Shown here: in pieces, positions 10,456 through 20,919 of the stretch
Layout of the letters: every line of letters starts with the position of its first letter
Position numbering within the stretch: the stretch's first letter is position 1
Assembly (NCBI GenBank): GCA_000349905.1
Contig: AMXZ01001273.1
Location: 1 to 31,611, forward strand
Length of the DNA stretch: 31,611 nt
Direction of reading: 5' to 3'
Origin: Volvariella volvacea V23
Lineage: Eukaryota; Basidiomycota; Agaricomycetes; Agaricales; Pluteaceae
Made by a program: the position numbers and the translations under genes
Notes under the pieces: model-generated
The model's input: only the letters and a program-made list of their open reading frames with translations
Told to the model about the DNA's origin: nothing
Databases searched by the model: none

Positions 10456-12058
10456 CTAGGGTGGAGGTTGGGCGATATGCGGTTCATTACCGGGTGCTCC
10501 TGGCCTTGCCATGGCTTCCCAGAACCAAGTCGGCAAGAATCCCACCCTATCTTCGCTGTTCGCCACCTCCTCGATTCCGGCCCTATTAAGCCTTTCCACC
10601 ACCACACCGTCCTTTGGGATAAATCTCACCCTCCATACCGGAACACCGTCGTCCCGTTCTTCGTCTTTGGCTACTATATTCCTCAAGAATGCCAGGAAGT
10701 TCTGCCCCCATTCTAGACAGAGAAGCGGGTCCCATGCACCTGGCTTCCCGCCCACTAGTCGAGGGATTTCAATCGTCTTAAACGTCTGCGTCGTCGTCAA
10801 TTGCCCAGATGGCGTTCGAAATCCCACCACAATCTCCTTTTGTATCAACAGAGATAAGCACACATGTATGAGTATGTGAGCACAAATTATGATATAACCT
10901 ACCGGCACGCCAAGAAGGAACGACTGAAAATAGAATTTCAGCAATTTTCTGATCCATGTCAGCTATCTGCTCCTAAATGAGGATCAAGGGTCCGATTATT
11001 GCCACTCACTTCTCAAATCTGGCAGCATCAGGTGGTCCACGAATAGCTAAGGACGTCTTTAGCTCAACAAACGTGTCGGTCTGTCCCGTGTACCTTCCTG
11101 CGAGAGTTTAGCCTACGATAAACTCTTCATCTGCCTAGCCTGATACTAACCACGAACACAATCCACCTCACCTCCGAGGACCATCCTCAAATCACCGAGC
11201 TTGGTCCGAACTACGCTGCACCATTGGACGTTAGTGTTGACATCGCCTCCCCACCCGAACGGGTGCCCCGCGAGATGAGGCCGCTGTGTCGGCGAATCTG
11301 ATGTGCAATATGATTCAAACGCGTATCCGTAATAGGTTTGCTGTCTCTGTCGGGAGTCCATGTTGTTCCTTCCTTACATAGTTGATCTTGGGTAGACATT
11401 TTGGAAATATCATGATGGCACTTACTTCCGATGAAGATCAGATTCGGTTAAGTGTTCCTCGAGAAACAACGTTCCATCTGCGTACATCACGTTCATCTCC
11501 CACCCTTCCCGTTCTTCATATGGTGCCGTTAGTATCCTCATGTACGCAACCTTCATAGTTAGCAACAAGTGGCCACTCGTGTCAGCCGACAACATACTTC
11601 GTGATAATCCCTCGCCATGTAACCAAACCAACGTCTCCTAACCTATTCTCTGCCCTCGCCCTCGACATGGCTTTCAGCAACGAATCCAGACGCGTTCGTG
11701 TATCAGGTCTTTTGATCCACCTGTCATAACCGTATCCGAGCCTCGCTCTATTTGGCGGGTCCACGTAGTATCGCATTGCCGAATTGGTGAACTCTAGCTC
11801 ATGATTCTCGTTATACGAGAACGTCAATACTTGTGTCGGAAGTTGGAAAGGAACCTGTTTGAACCGCGCCTGAGATAGAGATGGGTAACGCAACCGCAAA
11901 GCATTGTCCTCGCTTGCTGGCTCTGGTGAGTTCTGACTCTCGAGAACGAGTCTGGGTTTTGGTTGTGATCTCGAAGCCCCGGGAGATAACGACCTTGATT
12001 TCTTCGGTTTGTCACTTTCATACTCTGAAAGCGTTCTCTTTGTCGATGACGTGGACAT
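10456..12058 (-). CDS. RAI1: RAI1/DXO-family decapping nuclease
   Basis: This is a predicted 434-residue enzyme. RAI1/DXO proteins remove incomplete or non-canonical caps from RNA; fungal Rai1 also partners the nuclear 5'-3' exonuclease Rat1. Exons on minus are 12058-11598, 11536-11426, 11368-11151, 11097-11010, 10948-10903 and 10836-10456, with introns of 53-66 nt and consistent phases. Family landmarks are in order: RARLGYGYDRWIKRPDTR, GLVTWRGIITKILTAPYE, a YYGYAFESYC block, GEVDC with its acidic metal ligands (residues about 257-261), TDTFVELKTS with the ELK catalytic motif (about 271-279), KFYFQSFLLGVP and GFRTPSGQL. Length fits the family. The first 45 residues are Ser/Lys/Pro-rich with KPKKSR, a possible nuclear signal. 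All key catalytic acids are present, so it should be active. Confidence 0.93.
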
Positions 12059-12955
12059 GAAGGTACTGTGTGGCCCTCAAAGGCTTTGAACACCACTGGT
12101 TGTCATTGCCTATTTCAGATCTCGGCAAACGCCGTCCGTGATCACCGCTGCCTTAGGCGGTGCCAATATACCTACCCCTATCTGTAGTCTCTTAATAGTA
12201 CGCTGTAACGGTAAGCCAGCAACTCACTACTGGCATATCTTCAAAAGCTGAGCAGCTCAAATGAGTAACAGATTCCTGGATTTGAAGTCTGGTAGAATCT
12301 GCCATAAACACTTTATCCCACCTAGCGCTCATACTGGCAGTCTATGGGATCTGAGGCAATCCTAGACCCTGGTAAGTAGTTCATACGCGTTCTTCTGCTT
12401 TGACCGCAGTTAGACCGAGGTCTACAGCTTCAGATGCTCGCCTTGAAACGAGGAATGTGCCGTCACAATGACGACACTGTCTGTGGCTTTGGTTTCGACA
12501 CCTTCTCAAAGCCAATCAGCTGGCTCTTGTGGGATAGCGCTCTTACTTGTCTTTGAAGAACCAAATCAAGTAGTCAAGTTAAATTATTGGACATCAACCT
12601 CGTGCCGGAGCACAGATCATTTCCCGCCCCCGGCCGGTCGCTTTTGGGAGCCCAGTTGTGCCACAGGTGCTCTCTACAATATAAATGATTTAGCAGATAA
12701 GATTACCTTCACAACGCTCTCCATCTCTTTCTTTTCAGCCACAGAACATCCTGAACTTATACATTCACACTTTCGACTTTCTTACAATTCACATCCGCGT
12801 CAACTTCTCTTTATCTCCTCTTTGTTCACCGCCTATCAGTTATTTCCAAGTTATCTTATCCTTCACTGCGGCCGTCCACGCGCATGCGGTGTACGTGATT
12901 CTTCATTCCCCGTTGTCAGTCGACTGATTCACGTGAAGTCCTTGCCCCTTTCCAG
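12059..12955. other. Divergent promoter region and unresolved 5' end
   Basis: The region lies between the diverging RAI1-like (minus) and coiled-coil (plus) genes. TATAAAT at 12680-12686 (plus) is followed by a long C/T-rich leader from about 12700 to 12870, as expected of a 5' UTR. A likely last intron ends at 12955 (CCCCTTTCCAG). A 185-codon frame at 12468-13025 crosses the TATA box and the intron and looks accidental. Confidence 0.5.
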
Positions 12956-13747
12956 GAGAAGGTCAGGAGGCTCGTGCTGCCGCGCGACTGGCCTTCACCC
13001 CTTCACCGGAAGTGCAGCCGCCTGAACTGCTTCTATCCCAACTACCCTCAACCCTTTCCTGGCGTGCACGCGTGTGGTGCTATTTCAAAGAGTGGCAAAT
13101 CCTGTCCTGGCGTCTTCCATATTACGCCGAAACAAGCCAAGGACGCAGACGAGTACCTAAGGGAACTGTCTCTGAAACGCGGACAGGAAATCCGAAGGGC
13201 GAGGTACAAGATAGAGGAAATGGAGGAAATACGTCGCCAACGCGTACGTCAGGAGCGTATACTTATCAAACGCATCAAGGATGAAATACGTGAAACAGAA
13301 GCGGTGGCACGCAAGCTCCAGAGATTGAATAATGTCAACCATGCCACGCCCAGCAGCACCACAAGCACGAAACACAGCTATGGTTCCCAGGACTTGGCGT
13401 GTAACCTGGGTTTAGAGAAGCAGAACTTCTCCAGCCCTGTTGGTGGTCGTCATCGTCATCCCCAGAAGGGGCATGACCAAATCAGCATGGCTCACAACCA
13501 TGAACGCCGGGAGCACAGTACAGGCACACTCGAACGGCGAGGCGCCCTGCGTAAGGATGCGCTACAGAGTCGCCAAAGGGCATCATCCCGGGGCAATCGA
13601 AACGCAATTTACTTGGGCAATGGGTCACTGGAACCTGTGGACCACTGTGTGCGCCCATTACCACCGCTTCCTATGATGTCTGATGCACAAACAGTGCCAC
13701 CCACTCCAAACACGCGTTTTTCGACTGTTGCACCACGACGTTGGTGA
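12956..13747 (+). CDS. Coiled-coil protein, 5' end unresolved
   Basis: The frame is open from a good acceptor (CCCCTTTCCAG, ending at 12955) to a TGA at 13745-13747, encoding about 263 residues of a C-terminal portion. I could not join it to an upstream ATG in the right phase: the nearest ATG (12884) with its downstream donors gives a stop or the wrong frame. The first part has five Cys within about 45 residues. A strongly charged helical stretch follows, from about ITPKQAKDADEYLRELSLKR to KLQRLNN, with heptad-like spacing and many Arg/Glu, so a coiled coil of about 75 residues is likely. The remainder is polar, rich in Arg, His and Ser, with a Pro-rich end (VRPLPPLP). No family recognised. 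It diverges from the RAI1-like gene. Confidence 0.55.
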   Translation, partial: EKVRRLVLPRDWPSPLHRKCSRLNCFYPNYPQPFPGVHACGAISKSGKSCPGVFHITPKQAKDADEYLRELSLKRGQEIRRARYKIEEMEEIRRQRVRQERILIKRIKDEIRETEAVARKLQRLNNVNHATPSSTTSTKHSYGSQDLACNLGLEKQNFSSPVGGRHRHPQKGHDQISMAHNHERREHSTGTLERRGALRKDALQSRQRASSRGNRNAIYLGNGSLEPVDHCVRPLPPLPMMSDAQTVPPTPNTRFSTVAPRRW

Positions 13748-14306
13748 GCCTTTTTCACGCGCCCTCAGCGCATCGCGTCTGCAAAATAAGTAATATACTG
13801 TATTGCCTCCACCACCAATGAATACTTGCTCATTGATTCATTTGCCCCAGGTTTTCAATTGATTCTTATGCCCGTATCATGATCACGACATTAACCAATT
13901 CTGGATGACCTCCCCAAAGGAGATATGGATAACGACGTTTCCCAATTGTGATAGTAGGAATATCGCACGCGTCTAGCTATGGAAACGAATCGATGTACTT
14001 ATTTAACATGTGACCAATGGATGAACCCCTAACGTTAAAGTGTGCACCCTTTCCGCGGTCTACTATATATTAATTCCGCAGTGGGGCTGCGGTTAGGGCC
14101 CGGGCCACCGCCATTGGGAGGCGATGCACATGTTAACCACACACTCACCCCATTACAACTTCGCATGGAACATCACTCCATTACACTGGTTATGCAGGCA
14201 AATATACTCTTTGCATGAGAGGGCACATTGCGATCTAGGCCGATGCGTGGGGGATTGCAAGCGTTCAATCTTGCGCCACAAGTTTCAACTAAAGCGAGGC
14301 TTTGAG

Positions 14307-14334
14307 GGGCGTATCAAGTAGGGCGTATCAAGTA
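14307..14334. repeat. 14-bp exact tandem duplication
   Basis: GGGCGTATCAAGTA occurs twice back to back (14307-14320 and 14321-14334) and is followed by unrelated sequence. It is isolated, not part of a longer array. Confidence 0.9.
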
Positions 14335-15099
14335 AGACTGCTGGACCGAAAGGCATCCATAACGGGGTTGGGGCTGTCTCACCTACCTAGCGAAGCCAAC
14401 TAGTACGTATTCTACCAACACCCTATCCTTTCAAATGGGGCATGAGATTCAAGCATTTTTGACAACTGGCTGATGATCTACTGATGTATGCCAGTCGCCG
14501 TGCACTACTGCCAGATGACGCAGAATCCCAACTGAACCTTCTGCCCAGCTGAGTCTAGGCTGTCCAAACCTACCGAGGAGGCACTCCCTGAGTTGGTATG
14601 TTCCTATGACGTGTGACGAATTCCCTCCCAGTCCCACTATTCGAAGAAAAACGTATCACGGTTTAAGCGCCGCCAACTTACTCCCGGCGGCACCCTTTGC
14701 GCTTAACGCCCAGTGATGCAGTTGGTGGTTACGTAAAACTGATAATGATTTTCAACTGCCACCTGGTGCATCGCCAAGGCGCCCACGTTGCCGCCAGCCT
14801 CATTCCATTTACCCCGCATATCTTAATTATCTTACGATCATGCTCATTTGATTTTTATTTCATATTTTGCCCATCTCCTCAAGCCCATGCTTCGATGTTC
14901 TTGGATCTGTCATACGGTTAACAACTAATGCTCGTCATGCATTTGATATTCGAAATCCTTATGGATCTGGGACTTCTAAAGCGCGACGCACATGGGCAAG
15001 GAGCTAGAATTGTCTGCCATTGACACCTTTGCTCGTTCTTGAACGTTTAAAAATTGCAGCCGAGCCGTAAAACGTTTTACTCTGAGGTAGGTATTTGTC

Positions 15100-15107
15100 T
15101 ATAAAAG
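15100..15107 (+). promoter_or_regulatory. TATA box of the lysozyme gene
   Basis: TATAAAAG lies about 60 bases upstream of the ATG at 15167, a normal spacing for a short fungal 5' UTR. A strong TATA box fits an inducible secreted protein. Confidence 0.6.
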
Positions 15108-15166
15108 CACCGATTGATGATCCACATATTGCAGCGAATATCCCCTACTCAATATTGCAGAGCAAA

Positions 15167-16017
15167 ATGCGCTATATTCTCCTCGCATCTTTGATCACTG
15201 CAGTTAGTGCTGCAGTCAACGGACCTTGCTCTGTTGGCAGCACCCCTGGTGTTTGCATTTCCACCTCATCCTGCTCGTCTGGTGGTGGCACTTCCCACAC
15301 TGGTTATTGTCCCAACGATCCCACCGATATTAGGTGCTGCACTAAAACCTGCGGAAGCGGTGGAATCTGCCGCTTCACAAGTACGTGCACTTCCGGGAAT
15401 ACTGTGTCTGGTAAGTGAATGCACCATCCAACTCTCTTCACGCGTCACTTATACGGCATCGCGTGTTAGGTCTTTGCCCAGGCCCTACGGACTTCAGGTG
15501 CTGCCTTCCAGGTTCTGGAAGCTGCACCCCTCCTCAAGTCAACACCGCAACTTTGAACCTAATTAAAGAGTTTGAAGGGTTCGTGCCTCGACCAGCACCC
15601 GACCCGATAGGCCTTCCTACTGTCGGCTACGGTCACCTCTGCCAAACCACCAATTGCGCAGAAGTTCCATACTCCTTCCCCCTCACAGAAGCTCAAGCTA
15701 CTTCACTCCTCATTTCCGACCTCCGAACATTCACTAAATGCGTTTCCGACTATATCGTAGACTCCGTCCGTCTTAATGCCAATCAATATGGTGCTCTCTC
15801 CTCGTGGGCATTCAATGTTGGTTGTGGAAACGTCCAGAGCTCTACCCTTATTCGTCGCCTCAATGCTGGTGAATCGCCCAACACCGTTGCTGCCCAGGAG
15901 CTACCCAAGTGGGTTTACGCTGGTGGTCAACAGCTACCTGGCCTCGTCAGGCGTCGCAATGCCGAGGTCGCCTTGTTCCAGACCGCTTCTAGCGTCATTG
16001 CTCATCCTCCTTGTTAA
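15167..16017 (+). CDS. Secreted GH24 (T4-type) lysozyme with two Cys-rich modules
   Basis: This is a predicted 263-residue secreted muramidase that should cut the glycan of bacterial peptidoglycan. Exons are 15167-15410 and 15470-16017 (intron 59 nt, phase 1). Residues 1-16 form a signal peptide (MRYILLASLITAVSAA). Two related Cys-rich modules follow: one ends in YCPNDPTDIRCC, the next in LCPGPTDFRCC, and the intron interrupts the second. The catalytic GH24 domain starts near residue 104. EFEGF places the catalytic Glu at about 117, Asp is at about 126, and Thr in PTVGYGH is at about 132, matching Glu11/Asp20/Thr26 of T4 lysozyme. The later NQYGALSSWAFNVGCG block is also typical. Fungal GH24 enzymes are generally thought to derive from bacterial or phage genes. 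Likely role: defence against, or feeding on, bacteria. Confidence 0.9.
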
Positions 16018-16181
16018 AGCATTTGCGAGTGTTGGTAACTTTGATATTCTGTTGGAGGAAGGGAGTACTGTAGGATGGTTTCACTGTACTCCTGTTACCA
16101 TAAAAATTTACTGCCTTCCCATGGCAATCTCTGTATATCGATGACTTTTTTTCGGAAAACCACCGAGTTCAATATTCATTA

Positions 16182-16187
16182 AATAAA
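16182..16187 (+). terminator. Possible poly(A) signal of the lysozyme gene
   Basis: AATAAA within an A-rich run, about 165 bases after the stop codon. Fungal poly(A) signals are loose, so this is suggestive only. Confidence 0.35.
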
Positions 16188-17132
16188 AAATCCATCGCTT
16201 TACTGGTGATACTGACAGGCACCTAGATCTATGGTCAACTCCTCGACCACATTACCCACTGGCAAATACTGCTCACTGACTTTGAATAACACACTCCTCG
16301 ACGTGCTGTTACTAGAGGTAGATATGATTTGCGCGTAGCGCTCAATCGGACGCCAGAATGCTGTGGTCTGTGTCTGGGGACCAAAGTATCGTTCACTCAG
16401 TGTTCACTGAGGATTCGATGAGTGCAGTTTCCATGCACTGTCTCCGAATTAGAGCCGATCAAGCGTAAATCTTCGGGCATTGCCTCAAGGACGCACCCTA
16501 TCACCACTCATCAGCTCGACTCTGAACTGTATGCCAGCACCCTTCCTCCCTCCGCTGCTTCAGCCTTCGCCCAGTTTTGAGAGTTTTAAGGGTTCATCAG
16601 CTGAATGCAAAGTTGGATAACCTTCCTACTTCTACCCACGCTCATTTATTTGAGCAATGCGAGCAAGAAAAAAGTGCATACCTCATTCCCGAGCCGCAAT
16701 ACCCTGTTACATGAGAAACTTGCTACATGCCCGAGCCATAACCAGTAGTTTGGGGTTCCAACAGGGAAATTCACCGCTTTTTCACAATTTCGTTGATTCA
16801 ACCTCCAACTCCCTCAACCTCGAAAACATCTCCGCGAAAACCCCTTAAAGCGCATATCACCGTGACGGGCTCCGATATCCAGAACGATCGGACAATGGAG
16901 AACGACATTTCAAGCTATCGAGATTCATTGCGTGCCAGTCCATCGGTTTTGATGGTACGTGACACCCTAAGATGCAACTGAAAGGCACAGACACTAGGTG
17001 ATGAGAAAAGTCAACCTTCGCTACGTGAGTACGACCCTACATGCGGTCACCTCATCCAAAATCGAGGGAACTCAAGATCACTGATCGGGAAGGATGGCCC
17101 CAGCTTGCAGGAGTGAGAAGGTCTTCGTAAGT

Positions 17133-17140
17133 TATATAAA
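17133..17140 (+). promoter_or_regulatory. TATA box of the GTPase gene
   Basis: TATATAAA lies 77 bases before the ATG at 17217 and is followed by a C/T-rich leader that ends in a run of A directly at the start codon. Confidence 0.6.
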
Positions 17141-17216
17141 GCACCTCTACTCTCCCTCCTTTCAACCCAACTACTTCTAAAGCTTTCATCGCACCCACTG
17201 TTCTACATCGAAAAAA

Positions 17217-18745
17217 ATGGCCACTGTACAAACCCAACGATACAACGACCCTATCACTTCACCTATTCTCACTTCCCCAACGCACACTGGCATCTTCAGT
17301 CACGGATCCCACTATGCTCAGGAGCTCAGGCCTATGTAAGTTTTTAGCCCGTCGTTACGTGACGCGCAGCTAATAGCGCATCCTTTAGTGCTCCCCGAGC
17401 ACAGGCACAGAATCGGGACGTTACCATAGCGTGAGTGATCCCGCGCGCATTAGGCGTAGGAATATTTGATTGAGCCCACCCACAGTGTTATGGGTGCGAC
17501 CGGTAGCGGAAAATCATCTGTGAGTAACATACATGTGCTGTGGAACTCGCGCTTACATTACTATGTCCAAGTTTATAAACGCCGTTAGCGGCTCCAACCT
17601 CCCTGTTAGCGACAGTCTCCATTCTTGTACGAGCAAGGTGCAAATTTCGAGGTCGTTCGAGCTTGACGGGCGAATTGTCACTCTTATCGACACGCCTGGA
17701 TTCGACGATAGTTCTAAGAGTGATGCCGAAGTGCTCACTATGATTTCTACCTTCCTTGCTGCTACGTGAGTATATTTTACCCTTTGTTCAACTCCACTAC
17801 ATGAGTTTCCACTCCTTGATAGGTATGAACAAGGAAAGACGCTTTCCGGTCTTCTCTACTTCCACCGAATCTCCGATCGTAGGATGGGTGGTATTTCAAG
17901 CAGAAACATCAGGATGTTCCGAAAACTATGCGGTGATGACACCCTCAAAAACGTGGTGATCGTAACAAACATGTGGGGAGAGGTTAGTAAAGAAGTAGGC
18001 GAAGCACGGGAGAAGGAGCTCTGTAACGAGCCGAATTTCTTCAAAGGTGTATTGGACAAAGGCGCTCAGATGAGGCGACACTTTAACACAAAAGAGTCTG
18101 CAGAAGATGTCCTTCGTTCCGTCATTAAAAACCACCCATTGTCCCTGTGTATTCAACGGGAAATTGTTGATCAGGGAAAGGATATCTCGAAGACCGCCGC
18201 GGGTGCTGAATTGAATGCAGATCTCCTTCAGCAAATCGAAAGACAAAGGGAGGAGATTAGAGAGTTACAAGCGGAAATGAAAGGTGAGTACGATAACCAT
18301 TCCCGGACGCCTCGTTCCCATACACCCTTCTCAAACTGTGCTAATTCTCGAATTATTCGTTTCAGACGCAATTCGGCAAAAGGATGAAGAAACCAAGCGA
18401 GAATTGGAATACGAAACGCGTAAATTGCAAGAGGAGATGAATAAAGTCCAAGACAGTTCCAGACGGCTCGAGTTTGATTACCATCAAGAGAAATTGCGCA
18501 TGGACGAGAGGCTACGCCAGGTTGCTGCAGATGCAAGAAGAGAGACTGAAACTGTATCCCAGAGATACGAACGCCAAATTCAAGAGCTAAGGGACCGACT
18601 TCACTTCAACAATACAACGTCGGCGATGGAAAAGGAGGATATTCTTAGGAAAATTAACAGCCTTCAGCAGAGTCGTGCCAGTTATGCTAACTCGGGTCTC
18701 TTCGTCGTGGTTGGACGTGCGTTGGACCTCTTCTTCGGATATTGA
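17217..18745 (+). CDS. AIG1-like P-loop GTPase with coiled-coil tail
   Basis: This is a predicted 409-residue GTP-binding protein of a family I associate with basidiomycetes, of unknown cellular role. Exons are 17217-17335, 17389-17430, 17486-17519, 17572-17765, 17823-18283 and 18366-18745; all phases agree. The P-loop GATGSGKSS (residues about 57-65) is carried by a 34-nt exon. G3 is DTPGFDD (about 105-111) and the G4 position reads TNMW (about 178-181) in place of NKxD. YFHRISDRRMGG and NIRMFRKLCG are hallmarks of the family as I remember it. From about residue 255 to 385 the chain is a charged coiled coil. It ends in a short hydrophobic stretch (GLFVVVGRALDLFFGY) that might touch a membrane. 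A TATA box precedes it. Confidence 0.82.
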
Positions 18746-20919
18746 TATAGATGACAATCCTCCTTCAAGGCTGGCTATAATACCGCCTTCAGAAGTCCTG
18801 GGTCCTACTCTATTTAAAATTCAACGGGATTCTATATAGACAGACGGTTATGGGGACATTGTACTACACCTATTGTATGCTTTAACAAACGTATATATAA
18901 ACTTATATATGTATTTTATGGACATCTTACAACTCGCTTCAATATCTTGTGGATAAAACTCTCGAGTAGTTCGTCAAATAGAAATGCCTCCCAAAATTCC
19001 TGTGGGTTTCAGCCTGGTCAAAATACGTGGAGTTGTGGTGAGAATGAGCAATAGTGTCAGGGTGCCGCATCGATATCCGTAATCCGGTGTGGAGAAAAAA
19101 CACCGACGAGCCTATTTATGAGCGCGTAATTGATAAAACTCTTCCTTCACCCATGAAGTCGTTCCACCTACTAAATCGACGCACCAAACCTGTAACTTTA
19201 CTTCCTGCATAATTGAAGCCTCCGTCCAGCATCTAAAGTTACAACTGGCTTTAATCAACCTTCAACGCCCTTGAGAAAGTGCTGCGTTACAGCGGAGCAC
19301 ACATTCGGAGTTTGAGGTGACATGCTTGCATCTCTCTCAGGGAAACCTGCAGCAGGTGTCGAGGATTGAAAATAGGTAGCGTTTGACTGGCCGCCATCCC
19401 GCAAACTATGTTATCGGGACTGCCTCAAGTTCAAGGTTCAACCATTGGCATTGATTTTCTACTCATGGGCAGGCTCGGCGGCGTTCTGGTTAACTTGTGT
19501 CTGTCCCGCATGATCCGGTGTCGACACGAGTGCTCAAAGAACGGGCACGCTACCCTCCTCATGGTAAGTTCTTGTTATTTCAGCTCTCGCACTGGCAGTC
19601 GTATGTGGTAAGTATGGTGTCACATCAGTTGTGGGCTCAATCAGCTTATCAGAAAGCACGTCTGAGGTTTGCGTTAAGCATTCAACTACACATTCAGTTA
19701 CGTGCAAGTCCCCAGGCATTCCGATCGGCAGAACAAAGGAGGACGCCTCGTTGTTCTTTGCTTTTCACCGGAACACATTAACCGGACAGGGAGGGGCGGC
19801 TGATGGCTTCAACGTGTAGGCAAATCGAGCGATATGGACTTAGTGGCCGAGCATCTCCATTCCTCAATCCCATGATTATGAAGCCAATAAACATTACCTG
19901 TGCCTAGTGCTGTCTTCTGTAGAGATGCCGTCTTCAGTACCCTCATTCAAAGGTTTTGAGGTCCAATACGTCTTCGTGTCGCATATCCCTGTTCTGGACC
20001 ATAGGGTCCGCATGTTATAAAGAGCTCCCAACCGCTTTCTCGTGCACGTGGTGTGGTCAACGATAACGTCAAGGGGTTAGCAGTTAGCGGCGCATTACCC
20101 AGCCGAACGGGACACTTTTGGTAGCGATACGAGCTAATATTTATCTATTGCGTGGCTGGTCGTACATCAATAACATCATGATTAACGTTGGAATTCGTAA
20201 CTAAGTGAATGCAAGAGGTGTGGAAAAGATAAAAGAAAGAATAAAAGAGAGGCTACAGCTGAAGGAGAAACTATTTCGAGGAGTAATCGTAATCTGACGG
20301 AAGGTATTCGAAGTGGGGCATAATACTAAGAAAGGAAAGGAAATGCATGGGATGATGAAGCATATGGAGCAATGAGGACTGTGGTGATGATGGAGAGGTG
20401 CTAACGGAGTCCATGGGGCGGAAAGCCCGAGGTGATAGTACAATCTATGTACAAAGCTGTCAAATAAGAAAGTGGTTAGTAAATCGGACGTAGAGAGGTC
20501 TTATATACACCAAAGAATACCCGAGAAAAAAAATATGGAGAAAAGAAAATGGGGAAGGTGACTCGAGAATTTATAAAGACATTTTGATGTGAAAAGCAGA
20601 TGACTATCCGTGAGGTATAAGAACAACTAAGAGCGTAACACGAAAGCCCATGAATTGGAGAGGAAAAACGAAGATGTGAGGTAATACAGAGATTGGGGAT
20701 GAGAAAATGGAAGCTTGGAAAAAGTTGACGAGTGAGACGAACAAATATTGAATGAGGCAACCAGAAAACGAGGAAAACTCGAAGCCGAAAATACACCGAA
20801 AAAGGAGGAAACAGACATTTGCCTACGAATGCTGGATTTGAAGAGCAAAATTAGAGGGAACGGAGGTGTAGCTGAAAATGGTGGTGTAAAGTGGAACGAG
20901 GCGGGAAGGAAACGTTGAT
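18746..20919. other. Intergenic, no gene recognised
   Basis: The left end has an AT-rich near-palindrome (about 18889-18915, alternating TA), probably at the 3' end of the GTPase transcript. The middle (19000-20150) shows only short, domain-free frames on both strands. From about 20215 to 20890 the plus strand is strongly A/G-rich, on the 3' side of the minus-strand J-protein gene, so its 3' UTR or read-through would be pyrimidine-rich. Confidence 0.5.

Larger units (their letters stand above)
13748..15166. other. Intergenic, including the lysozyme promoter
   Basis: No gene recognised. The left part should hold the 3' UTR of the coiled-coil gene. There is a GC-rich patch near 14085-14120 and one exact 14-bp tandem duplication at 14307-14334. 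The right end carries the TATA box of the lysozyme gene. Confidence 0.5.
16018..17216. other. Intergenic between lysozyme and GTPase genes
   Basis: No gene recognised. AATAAA at 16182-16187, about 165 bases past the lysozyme stop, could be its polyadenylation signal. TATATAAA at 17133-17140 belongs to the GTPase gene. Between them I see only short frames without domains. Confidence 0.5.

Noticed and set aside
12468..13025. 185-codon plus-strand frame upstream of the coiled-coil gene
   Set aside because: It runs through a TATA box, a C/T-rich leader and a likely intron, and its translation resembles no protein.
18889..18915. TATATA-rich palindrome as an origin or mobile element end
   Set aside because: It lies about 150 bases after the GTPase stop codon and is better explained as an AT-rich 3'-end processing region.
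20476..20848. Minus-strand frames rich in Ser/Phe/Leu
   Set aside because: These come from the A/G-rich plus strand downstream of the J-protein gene; the hydrophobic look is a base-composition effect.
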